A DNA stretch of 64,000 nucleotides from Mesaphorura yosii (Eukaryota > Arthropoda > Collembola > Poduromorpha > Tullbergiidae). The stretch covers positions 248,001 to 312,000 of the forward strand of contig WIXG01000004.1 in assembly GCA_009869945.1 (NCBI GenBank). Direction: 5' to 3'. Below the pieces are notes generated by a model, which saw only the letters and a program-made list of their open reading frames with translations, was not told the DNA's origin and ran no database searches. Positions within the stretch are counted from its first letter, which is position 1. Each line of letters opens with the position of its first letter. The position numbers and the translations under genes were made by a program. Of this stretch, positions 1 through 9,633 are shown piece after piece.

Positions 1-467
1 ATTGAAACTTGAATCTGCCGTATGCAACTCGCAAGCGTGATCTGTTCTTCGCTAGATTGGTTCGGGAAGATAATCAGTTCATCGATCTACGGTACGTTTT
101 CCAGTTCGAGGACGTCGAAGGAAAACCGCTGGACATAGACTTTGGTGAGTCAGTTCATCCTAAACTTTGGCTCTAACTGCTTCTTCATGACTCAATAATT
201 ACGTAAAGCTTTTGCTGCGAAACATTTTTCTCATAAAGAGGAACCTGTCCGCTGTCAATTGTTCCCAGGATGTTGCGTTTTGCAATAACTCCTAACTCAT
301 CCGACTTTAGAGTTTTCGTTTTAACTTCTTTAACTCGTTCAGGCGGAGGTACGATCAGTGACCTCAATCACAGCATCAGAGTCAGAGCGTCATATTATTA
401 CAGGCCGTCCGGTCAGTGTCGGTGCTCTATTATTAAGCTGTTTACCAACTCAAACAAACATAAATAA
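1..467 (+). CDS. 3' end of an unidentified protein-coding gene (partial)
   Basis: A frame open from base 6 encodes a charged peptide (LPYATRKRDLFFARLVRED, then FEDVEGKPLDIDF) and stops at a good donor, G|GTGAGT, after base 144. A matching acceptor (CTCGTTCAG) lies before base 343. Joining the two in phase 1 gives a continuation starting GGGTISDLNHSIRVRASYYY and a TAA at 465-467, which overlaps an AATAAA, so this looks like the C-terminus and 3' end. The gene begins left of the window. An internal acceptor near base 35 (CGCAAG) could be the real left edge of the first exon. I do not recognise the family. Splice phase and codon quality support a real gene, but no function is assigned. Confidence 0.5.
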
Positions 468-1865
468 ATATTTATTGCATGCAAGCGACACTGACAATTG
501 GAGTCGTTGGTCATTGCCGCATTGTACTTATACATGTACGGAAGGGAAGAGCTTTGTCTGTCTCACGAATTCAATGAATCATTCATTGGCAGTAATTTAG
601 GCAAATTGTGCGTGCATTTTTAGCGGACAATCATCATTGCTTTACTATCCAGAGGCTATTTTCGGATACTATAACAATTGAAGGACGGGTCTTCCAGTTC
701 AAAAGTAGATGTCAGAAACTTAGACTAGATTAAAGATTAGATTAAAAAATACTAGATTTTTTACTACACTTAATAGAATTTAGTGACAATGACTCTGCAG
801 AACATTGACATGGCACGTCCATGGACCATAATTTCAAGTCCTATCGAAGTAGAATTTGTTTACTGGGCAGTATTCTAAAGAGAATATTGCAGCATGATGT
901 CAGCACTTTACTTTTTCCAATTCTGTCAGCTCGAATCCTGGAAAATTTCCACGACCTCTGTCAATCTTTATTATGTTTAACCCGACACTGCCTACGGAAC
1001 GAATGAATGATGTTTACTCTTTTTGCAATGAATTCACCTATTCAGCTCTCATGCAACAATAGTACATGATAATTGCTTGTGAAAATTATAAAAGTACAAA
1101 AAGACAAGCCACCATTGCTTGGGGTGGTTAGTCATCCAGACCAAAATGGTCCAGAATTGCGCTGCCTTGCTTCGTGTCTGCATACGCCGTTACAGAAGTC
1201 TAACTTGGAGTACCAACCAGCCATCAACGTCGTCTTCCTAGCATCATAAAGATAAAAAAGCAATAATTATATTATGTATTATTGCATTAATAGATCAAGG
1301 AAAATAAACACACACACGCCAACACCCACAAAATACAATCAACAACACCCTGAAGCAACAGAAAAGCAACAAAACTTCAACCCTCATGGTTTCACGTTTC
1401 ATTCGTCGCGTCACCACCATATCATCAACAAAAAGTAATTAGATTAGCTGCAATACGCAACACAACGAGGAGACGACACTAAAACGTGAGCAACAGACTT
1501 CAGACTGTGATAACTCACTCGTTTGGAAGTTTTTACACCTGATTACACTAACGAGCTTACGTGCTTTCGCACTCGCACAAGTGTGTTGCAACCTTTGTGT
1601 TTTGTTTACTTTCATTACCATCAATCGTCAATCTGAAACGTGAGCTTGCATAGAATCTGCAGTTCTGCGGTAATTTGCAACTGGACCTCACTTACCGATG
1701 TGTTAAGTTTGGAATTTATAACTTGCACGGCTTGCAGAATTAAGATTACAGTTTAGTGTTGACGCGTGGAAGATTTTTGTGCCAGTGCCAATGCCGTTGT
1801 CGACAAATGTCCCTGCGTACTGTGCTGTAATGCCATTTTCTGCTTCGCATTAAACTAATTCGACC
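468..1865. other. Intergenic/5' flanking region
   Basis: No coding frame could be supported here. It holds AT-rich sequence with a short repeated AGATTA motif near 727-750 and a short CA-rich microsatellite near 1309-1330. The right-hand end (about 1620-1865) presumably carries the promoter and 5' UTR of the next gene; an untranslated first exon cannot be excluded. Confidence 0.5.
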
Positions 1866-3934
1866 ATGAAAACAGGCTGCAGTAAATCGAGCTCAAGTGT
1901 GAGTGACGAAGACAATAGTATTAATTACAGCAGCAGCAGCAGCAGTGATGAAGATTCGCAGCCGACTCACGAAGGGATACAGCTGCACGGAATTAACAGT
2001 ACTAACAACAGTTTCAGTAACAATGAATTCGGCGATCAAGTCATCCTGATTCAAGACATAGACATAGGTCACATAGGGCCCACACCGAAACTTTCGTCGC
2101 TAGCATGCCTCAATAATTTCCATAGAAATCTTCGTGCCAAGCTCCATGTCAGATTTATTCACAGTGAAATTCGCAAAGACATGAAGTTAAAGCAACGCTG
2201 GATTCTTCTCTTGTTCGTCCTATCGGCAATTCTTATCGTATTATTTTGCACATTACTGTTGCGAAAGAATCGACTGACAACACTCGATCACTACTCGCAG
2301 CAGTTGGGAATCACAATCAATGTGGAGGAGCTCACAGAGCGGCTAAAATGTCCCGCGTGCTTCGGAGTCAACATTTGTCCCCAGATCATTTCTGGAAATA
2401 TCAATCTCAACGACTGGAACAGATTTACAATTTCTAAATTCGCCAATGCAAAAAACATTTTCTTCGCAACGTGGAATGATCAGGGAGTTGATCGACAGGT
2501 GAGCCAGGGTTTTATTGTTAACAATTCGCAACTTCTCTTGACTTAATTATCATGTCCGGTGCGTTTATTATTCAGGTGGTTCTGAAGAAACTCGCCCATG
2601 ATAACGAACTCAAGGAACTCGACGAAGCAATATGCGATAGGCATGGAAAAAGCAATCAGTGTGATGTGCGTCAAGCGGTGATATCATTAATTAACACCTA
2701 CGCTCACAAGATGGGCGGTCATGGCTCAGACGATCCCCTCATATTGCACGGAGAGAAAATTGGCCATGGATCCGACATGCTGCTTTGTCCGTCGCACAGG
2801 AAAATGGAATTCCTCATTAACGCTCACAGAAAATTTGCTCGTGGGCAGCATCACAACACTATTCTGGCAAATGTTTTGACAACTATTCTTTTGAATCCAG
2901 AACCACTTTATTTGCAGGTGAGACCTTGCGCAGAAAACTTTGTTTTGAAGGCTGCCATTTTAAATTAGGTCGAAGGAATTTTTCATGAGTAGATATTGAC
3001 GTCGGGAATAGAAAACCACAAACATTTCGACAGAAAGCGTGGGTCATCTATTATAACTTATGTTTTGATCATTTATTTTAACTTTGACCATGTGTAGGCA
3101 TTTCCAGCCTCCGAAGGTTGGCCTTTCCCTGCGTATTACGGAGCGTGTGGTCGTATTATCATGGAGCAGTACATCGGAAGAAGACTCACAACATACTACA
3201 AGGAATCTTTTCTCACACGCGCTCATTTGGCGAAACAATTACTCGAAATTGCAAATAAATTTAATGAAAATTCCAGCAAGTTCATCTTGTACCTGACTGA
3301 CGTCACCCCAGATAATTTTGCCGTAGATGAAAATTCCAATCTTGTGAAGATTGTGGACTTGGAAAACATCATTATGGTTGATAAAGAAGTCTTAATACAA
3401 AGTGAGTACACATGGTTCAACTGAATTCTCTTGATTGCTGATTAATAAATTCTATTTGCTTCAAGGCAAAGTCCCTAATCATGACAAACTTCTGGTATCC
3501 GAGTCCACCTACTGCAAGAACAACGGGAATTCAGAAAATATGTGTTTCAGCTACTCAACTGATGATTTGTGCGATAGACCGCTGACAGATCATAATTATT
3601 ATGCTATTTGTGCCGTAAGTTTCATCTCTAGTATCGGTTCGAAGCACACACAACTATACGTCAGCAGTCCTGCGATTTCTTGCCTATTTGTTAATTTCAG
3701 GGACTGCTTGCTCCGTCACCCTTATCGGATGAGTTTCCTGCTGGTTTGCTCCATTCAGCGCCGTCGGAATTGAAGGATCATAGCCATTTTTCTCAAGTCT
3801 TGGAAATATGCAAAAATCCGGCAAATGCGACGTCAAGTGTTCCCAGTCTGAATTTGACTACTCGAGTTGAGGCTGCACAAACACTCATCGAATTGCTTCG
3901 TAACTATTTGGACAATCATCAGTATCGACGCTGA
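1866..3934 (+). CDS. DIPK2: Divergent protein kinase domain 2 (DIPK2A/DIPK2B-like)
   Basis: Five exons (1866-2498, 2576-2917, 3098-3401, 3466-3614, 3701-3934) join in frame to give 553 residues. The protein has a Ser-rich, acidic cytosolic tail encoded partly by a CAG/AGC run near 1928-1946. A single membrane segment (about residues 112-132, WILLLFVLSAILIVLFCTLL) follows, then a luminal kinase-like domain. Signatures shared with vertebrate DIPK2A/B (C3orf58, CXorf36) are LKCPACFG, VVLKKL, NPEPLYLQAFPASEGWPF, YYGACGR, DVTPDNFAV and DHNYYAICAGLL. DIPK2 proteins belong to the FAM69/DIA1 group of Golgi or secreted kinase-like proteins; enzymatic activity is uncertain for the family. The vertebrate proteins are about 430 residues, so the extra length is the long N-terminal tail, which would make this a type II membrane protein. 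A polyadenylation signal AATAAA lies near 4330. Confidence 0.9.
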
Positions 3935-4638
3935 GAGTTGTAGTTTAAGCAGTTACATCTTATCGACAACATTTTTGTACGGGCATCCTAAAATGTGACA
4001 AACTAGTAGTATTATCTAAACATCTAAACATGTATTCTTCCGTGGTGAGATTTATTAAGATTACTTTCCCATTATTCTAGTCTCTCAGTTGTAACCCAAA
4101 AGGCCACCGATGAAAACGCCGTAGTACTGTAGTTTGCGATCGAATTTACATCAAGAAGCTAACATATGTATTACTCTATTTTCAATACGCGATGCTTTTC
4201 TAGTTGTAGTCAATGTGTAAACTATTTTATTCGCCAAGAGTTGGGAGATTGAAATGCAGTTGAGACTAGTGGCTCCCTAAGTCGTTTAGGGTTTTGACTT
4301 TGTTCATTCATTTTTATGGTGCAATTAGAATAAAATGAGCTCGCATAGATTGACCGACCACCTCACTCGTAGCAGAATGTTCACATTCCATATCGCATCT
4401 GTCTGACGGAACTATGCGGCTTAAAAACTTGTCTACGTGCATTCCTCAAAGAACGGTTGCGGGACATGGTTAGATTTCTTGGACCGAATTTCGTGTTTTG
4501 CGGTTTCAGTAATTACGACTTCATTAAAATTAATGCATGCCACCCTTGGAACGGACCGCAGACATCGTGTAAAAGCTGCGCCAGTAGCATCTCAAAGAAC
4601 AACGCAGCAAACTAGGTAAACGTATTCTATACGGGAAT
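3935..4638 (+). other. DIPK2 3' UTR and arrestin upstream region
   Basis: The first 400 bases are probably the 3' UTR of the kinase-like gene, ending after AATAAA near 4330. The rest is the short gap and 5' region of the arrestin gene, whose start codon is at 4639. The two genes run in the same direction with little room between them. A short open frame at 4437-4619 has no visible protein character. Confidence 0.5.
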
Positions 4639-6257
4639 ATGTCGGGTCCAAAGTTTCCAGTTTTCAAGAAATCTTCAGCAAATGAAAAGGTAACAATTTA
4701 TTTGGAGAATCGCGATGTCGGTGACATCAACTCCATTGGTAAGATCAATAAAACGACATAAAAGTGCGTCGTATTACAAGATTTAGGATTTTGAAATGCC
4801 TGTTGGCTTCTGCAGCTGGAGTGGTGGTGGTCGACTCGAGCATTCTGAGCGACAACTCTGTATTTATTGAACTTCAGTGTGCATTCCGTTATGGCCATGA
4901 AGACGATGAAATGTTCGGTTTCAAGTTTTTGATCAACTCGGTTATCTCATCGCAGCATTTATACTATCCTCCTGTTCAACCACCGACAGAACCAGGAGTC
5001 CAGGCAGATGCAGACGCTGAGAAGGACGCACAAGAAGCAGTACCTACAGCAGAAGCAAATGGCCCAGTCGAGAACACGATTAAATCAGCGACTCCTGAAC
5101 GCCCAGAAGAGCCCGAACCGACTTCGCCTGCTGTTACACCCGCAATTCCCGTGACCCTTTCTCAGCTCAACTTGAAATTAACATCTTTTCAGGAAAGAGT
5201 GGTGAGGAAGTTCGGTTCGACCAACGCGTTTCCATTTTGTCTTGCATTTAACAGCGACTCGCCGTCTTCCGTGACGCTTGAGTCTGGCAAGCGACATGAA
5301 ATGGGGAAGCCAGTGGGAGTTGAATATTGTCTCAAGGCGTATGCTGGCGATCATGAGAAAGACTACAAGCAGAAAAAGTAAATCAACATCAACTTTTTCT
5401 CACTATCAGGATATTGAATTCGCAACTTTTCATCATTTAAATTACAGTAGTACTGTGCAAATGGGAATTCGTAAAATACAGCACGCTCCCAAGAAAAAGA
5501 GGGGCAAATCGGCTCCTCTTGACATGGCCAAAACGGTTGTACGAAAAGAACCGTTCTTGAGTCGCGGAGAAATCGAGATGCAAGTTTCGCTGGACAAGCA
5601 GGTAAAAATAAATAAGCACTACTTTTGTTTAGCCTTTTTTCTGATCAAGTTTTGATTGCAAGATTTACCATCATGGAGAAACAATCAAAATCATATTAGG
5701 AATACAAAACAAAAGTGGAAAGACAATAAGAAAGTACAAGACGCTCGTTGAGCAGTATATCAACGTCAGCATATTCAAGAATGGACACAGGCGGAACGTC
5801 GTCGCGGAGTTTGAAGAGACAGAGTACGGAGTTCCAATTCCGCCGAGTGGAAAGCTCAACACTTTCCTTCACCTCACACCGACACTCGAAGAGAACAAAG
5901 GACGACCGGGCGTTGCTAAAGATGGCCAGCTCAGATTGGAAGAAGGACCGACTCTGGCCTCGTCTTCGCTGTAATGTCAAAATCAAAGTACACGTTATAA
6001 CGATGCACCAATCAAATAATAATGAAAGCTTTCTATTTTCGTCTGCTTCTTTTCATGGTAGCTTCGCTGATCCTGACGACGAAAATGCTCACGGGATAAT
6101 TGTCTCGTATTCAGTCAAAGTCAAACTTTACCTGAGTGGTCTAGGAGGCATTGTCACTGCAGAGGTGCCCTTCTTCCTTTTGCAGCCAGATCCTGACGAG
6201 AGACGAGCAAAAACTGGGAGGAATCGATACCGCCGAACACAATCTCTGTATATTTAA
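4639..6257 (+). CDS. Arr: Visual-type arrestin with an acidic/proline-rich insertion
   Basis: Exons 4639-4738, 4816-5377, 5448-5601, 5663-5970 and 6062-6257 join in phase to 439 residues. Arrestins bind phosphorylated, active GPCRs and stop G-protein signalling; this one resembles insect photoreceptor Arr1/Arr2. Matching stretches are KVTIYLENRD, AGVVVVDSS, CAFRYGHEDDEMFGFKF (finger-loop strand), GKPVGVEYCLKAYAGD, MGIRKIQHAP, VSLDKQIYHHGETI, GIIVSYSVKVKL and GGIVTAEVPFFLLQPDP. The C-terminus is short (ends RRTQSLYI) with no clathrin box, as in visual rather than beta-arrestins. Between HLYYPPVQ and LTSFQERVV there is a segment of about 60 residues (89-153) rich in Ala, Glu, Pro and Thr that ordinary arrestins lack. 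It is encoded inside the continuous exon 2, not by a retained intron. In the gate loop the usual HED motif reads LEE, so one polar-core Asp appears to be Glu. AATAAA lies near 6306. Confidence 0.93.
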
Positions 6258-6501
6258 TTAATTATGACATCTTCAGGCTTCAATGTACCATCGAGTCGAG
6301 TCTGACAATAAATGCGAGTCAATTTTATCAAGCAGCATTCAATATCAATACACACAACATAAAATAGAATTTAAGTCAGAATTTGGAGAAGTGACACTAC
6401 CGATGAGTCTGTAAGTTATACGATTTTTGATGTAGTTCACTCGGATTGAATTTAACTGAGCTGTACGTGCAATTCCTAGTAATTCCCGAAGGCCAAGTCA
6501 T

Positions 6502-7097
6502 TCAGGAGCATCTACGGTCCATATTCCACCCTGCACAATCGAATTTATTTCATGATCACACCGCAGAACCACCAAAAGAATGTTGCAGAATGATTTATGA
6601 CTTGATGATGTTACCTGTCTCGGTTTGGTGGAACGTAATTCCAGGAATCACGCAGAAGAAATCTTCTTGGTACGTCGTGTACGATAGAACCTCATAAATG
6701 TACGTGTCCACTTTGCACTCTCGATGATATGAGATTTTGTACTGGCAGGGATCCCAAATCTCGTATCGCTGGAGCCCAAGAGTGGAACAGTAGACCAGCA
6801 GTATGACGCCGATGCGAATCAAGAGTGCCTTGAACCATCTGAATTACACGAATCAAATCACTCAAACGTGAGGTAGTCAAATCCCGTTAGCATGTTCAAG
6901 CTTGACCTGCTCAATGGCCACGGTGATCCATTCAATGTAACAGGATGATAGGAACTTCCTTCAGAAGCTCCTGATACCCTTTGTATTGGAACAGACAGTA
7001 CAGACAGTCCTTGTCCATCACCCTGACTGTGCTCGCCGGTCGGCACATGTCTCTGCTTATTTAGGGCTAATTCTGATGGCTGAGCAGCCTGAGACAT
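6502..7097 (-). CDS. Small single-pass membrane protein A (tandem pair)
   Basis: Three minus-strand exons (7097-6907, 6838-6615, 6530-6502) join in phase to 147 residues. The first carries a polar, Gly/Ser-rich N-terminus beginning MSQAAQPSELALNKQR. The second starts just before a hydrophobic segment, WFKALLIRIGVILLVYCSTL (about residues 64-83), followed by a Cys-containing domain with WDPCQYKISYH and YTTYQEDFFCVIPGITF. The last exon adds only WNMDRRCS. The first intron uses a weak donor (GTCAAG) but a good acceptor, and its phase fits. I do not recognise the family. The gene is tail-to-tail with the arrestin, 244 bases apart. A second gene of the same layout lies upstream at 8863-9248, across the inserted element. 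Confidence 0.6.
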
Positions 7098-7300
7098 GTT
7101 AACAGTTCTGGACCCCCTGATAAATGATTACTCAAGTTATTTCGACGATGGTAGCGGTGGGCAAGGTCAAGGTGAACGACAGGACGATGTTAAAGCAAAT
7201 CCTTCATCAAAGAACTTAGACCCCGTCTGTGCGGTTAAAATTCGTGAAATTGTTAAGTGCGAAATGATCATGGTTCATCGGAGACACTTCAAGACAAGGA
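7098..7300 (-). promoter_or_regulatory. 5' flank of membrane protein gene A, interrupted by an inserted element
   Basis: This 200-base stretch separates the start codon of gene A from the left target-site copy of the inserted element at 7301-7309. It is the likely 5' UTR and promoter region. No specific promoter motif can be defended. The insertion would have displaced any control sequence further upstream by about 1.27 kb. Confidence 0.35.
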
Positions 7301-7309
7301 ATTGATAAT
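7301..7309 (+). repeat. Left target-site duplication ATTGATAAT
   Basis: Nine bases immediately left of the element. The same nine bases in the same orientation follow the right end at 8572-8580. This is the expected footprint of transposon insertion. Confidence 0.75.
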
Positions 7310-8571
7310 ACCTCACAGACTGGGAGTCTAGAACCCCCGATTTTTCGACCAAACAATGTTCAAATGCTAAGTAGTAGACAGTTCAAGTGAAGTTTGATTT
7401 GAGGCAATTCTCTGAAGGTTGCCTGGTAAAAGTGACGATTCTACTCAATTTGTACATTGTGCTCGAGAACTTTTGAACGAAAACGCATGATTTACTCAAC
7501 TAATTGGCAAAATGAACAGTTATTAAAAGCACAGGAGACAAATTCTAACACATAACACAAAAGCACTACTGTCCACTGACTAAGATTGAGTTTGACCAGC
7601 TTCTATCGAATCAGGATCGCCAAAGTTTCCTCTCTTTCCATAAAATGGAGTCTGATTTTGGTGTAATCGGAGCAGATCTTCTTAATTATGCCCAGCACAT
7701 GTGAATGCGAGTGCGGAAAGAATTTTATATTGTGCTTCACACGATCATGATCTCAATCAAATAGTATGGAGTTCCCTAATTGCCACTTCCGTAATTTTGC
7801 ACGCAGAAGTATCTTCTCGTAAGACACAGGCTGGAGCTTATATGTTTTGAGGTCAGGGCTGGTTACGTTGAAATTGACCCCCAAGAACTCTGCTGCTCGG
7901 ATGTTTGCGGGCAGTCCATCTTCGGATGTGATATTTATCACCGCCTGAGCACCAGTTTTGTACAATTCCATAACGGATCTTGCAATTACTCATGCAATTA
8001 ATTGGTAGTCGCATCCGTCTGTCAGGATGTAGGCAATGAGAATCATTGACCTTTCCATTTATTTCAGCGTCCATGATAAACAGGGCTGCGCTGGCTTCTT
8101 CCTCGTCGCGCTTCTTAAATTCCCCAAGTCAGCCTCTCATCGACTTGAATTCAACTAGGAACTATGAATACTCCAGGATCTTCGATTACGACCTCGAGCT
8201 TCAAGTTCACTGACAATAAATTAGCGTAGCGACTAGATAGCGTTTTTTTACATTTACCGGGGCGTATCAGATGAATCGATGCCGGAAACACCCAAGAAGT
8301 CATGTCAAAATCATTTAGTTTACGTTGGTATTTGTTAGCGAATGATAGTGTCTCTTGAAGACGAAAGTTTAATAAATGAATCAGCGGAATAGAAGGAACT
8401 CTGAGCAATTACAGTGATTATTGGCCAAAACCCTCAGCTAACCGTAGTAACTGCTTGAAAATGCACCCAAAATCAAACTTCACTTGAACTGCCTATCAAA
8501 AGCATTTGTATCTTGTTTGGAATCGATTTTGCATGCATTTCAGGGGGTTCTAGACTTCCAGTCTCTAAGGT
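7310..8571. mobile_element. Non-autonomous DNA transposon, MULE-like (long TIRs, 9-base TSD)
   Basis: The element starts ACCTCACAGACTGGGAGTCT and its right end, read on the other strand, starts ACCTTAGAGACTGGAAGTCT. The inverted repeats continue inward for about 100 bases. The outer 29 bases differ at 3 positions, and an inner block, CAGTTCAAGTGAAGTTTGAT, is identical at both ends (left near 7379-7398, right near 8472-8491). The flanking bases are a perfect direct repeat ATTGATAAT at 7301-7309 and 8572-8580. Long TIRs with a 9-base target duplication are typical of Mutator-like elements; other superfamilies with 8-9 base duplications (hAT, Merlin) usually have shorter TIRs. No transposase is visible in 1262 bases, so it would depend on an enzyme supplied elsewhere. 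Superfamily assignment is an inference. Confidence 0.78.
7753..8408 (-). pseudogene. Exon-like coding fragments inside the transposon (captured gene pieces or decayed ORF)
   Basis: The element's interior holds minus-strand pieces with protein-like composition and splice-like borders. One is 8408 to about 8265 (ending FPASIHLIRP), which joins across a GTAAATG...TTGTCAG intron to VNLKLEVVIEDPGVFIVPS. Another near 8105-8050 reads KKRDEEEASAALFIMDAEIN. A third at 7971-7753 reads GAQAVINITSEDGLPANIRA onward. The last two cannot be joined in one frame at the obvious splice sites (phase 0 against phase 1), and an alternative reading through ILIAYILTDGCDYQLIA meets a stop. This suggests decay or fragmentary capture. 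No transposase motif was seen and the source gene was not recognised. A functional small gene cannot be excluded. Confidence 0.4.
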
Positions 8572-8580
8572 ATTGATAAT
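8572..8580 (+). repeat. Right target-site duplication ATTGATAAT
   Basis: Perfect partner of 7301-7309, directly abutting the right terminal inverted repeat. Confidence 0.75.
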
Positions 8581-8862
8581 TCTTCCAAGCTTCCAGAGGA
8601 AACTGGAACTTGGAAATAGAGATGCTCCATCATGATCCAGGGGTCATACTACAACTTGGACCCGTGAAGTCAGTTCCACTTCCCGACGTCATGTACGTGA
8701 CGTGAGATTGAAAGCTCATGGACTAGTGAGGTGTAGTCATTTATTCGACTAATTTGTGTCCAACGCGACATCACAACTTAAACTGTTTCGATGGAAGGAA
8801 GGAATCCAGGCTACAAATAATCTCATACGTAACGTCCTTCAAGGCATCTCCAAGTTTCAACC

Positions 8863-9248
8863 CTACGTTGGACCGGTATCCTTCTGCACGTGGAAGCCGA
8901 ACAAACGTGTTTGGTGATCATGCACGTTACACAGAATATCCACGTCAAGCAAGAAGATCACAAGCAGGGTCAAGACGAGAATGAGCCAGGTGGACGAACA
9001 GCTTCAGAGATGACCTGGAGCGATAATTGCAGTAAGAAAGAGTCAGAATTGCCCTGTGCTGTGGCTTTTCCAAGTAATTACCTCACGATTGACCAACTCA
9101 ACCCGTTGTAATACGGTGTACCACCCGGGTCGTCGTACGCGCCTCTTTTAGCTCTGTTACCAATTGGTATTTCTATTAACTCATCCGCATCACCTTGTCC
9201 GCCTCTTAACATAGGACGCTGTTGCACTTCTGAACAATCAGGCTTCAT
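8863..9248 (-). CDS. Small single-pass membrane protein B (tandem partner of A)
   Basis: Two minus-strand exons (9248-9082 and 9001-8863) join in phase 2 to 101 residues. It begins MKPDCSEVQQRPM, continues through GGQGDADELIEIPIG and GGTPYYNGLSWSIV, and then has a hydrophobic segment STWLILVLTLLVIFLL (about residues 58-73). Gene A has the same plan: a polar N-terminus with QGDGQGLSVLSVPIQ, a phase-2 intron just before the membrane segment, and a short Cys/His-containing tail. Downstream of the stop another frame reads ALKDVTYEIICSLDSF, resembling the matching part of A. The gene may therefore be longer than modelled, or frameshifted and decaying. The true start could lie upstream, because the frame is open to about 9335. 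Confidence 0.45.
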
Positions 9249-9633
9249 CTCATGTCCAAAATCAACGATGGTGGTGAGTGGCAATGTTAATGAAGCCGCC
9301 CATACTCGGGAGACGAAGTGATGCTCTCTACACATGCATCAAGGGACTCATTAACCATGAGCTCTAGCAAAGGCCGAGGTTGTGAGCCAGCTCAAGACAA
9401 CAGGCGATGGGCGAACATGCTGAAAAAAGGAGCCGGCAGCCAACAGTACGAATGCACGGGTTGCATTGAACAATTTATTGAGAATAAAGTTTTATTGAAA
9501 GAATCAGCAAAATTCGTCAAATTACATTCAAGCTTTAGTTAAACAACACAGAGAGCTAAGGATGGGACTAGTAGAGCCGATCGAGCCGATAATGGGATGA
9601 GACAAAGAATGGCATCCAGAAGCCAGGGACGAC

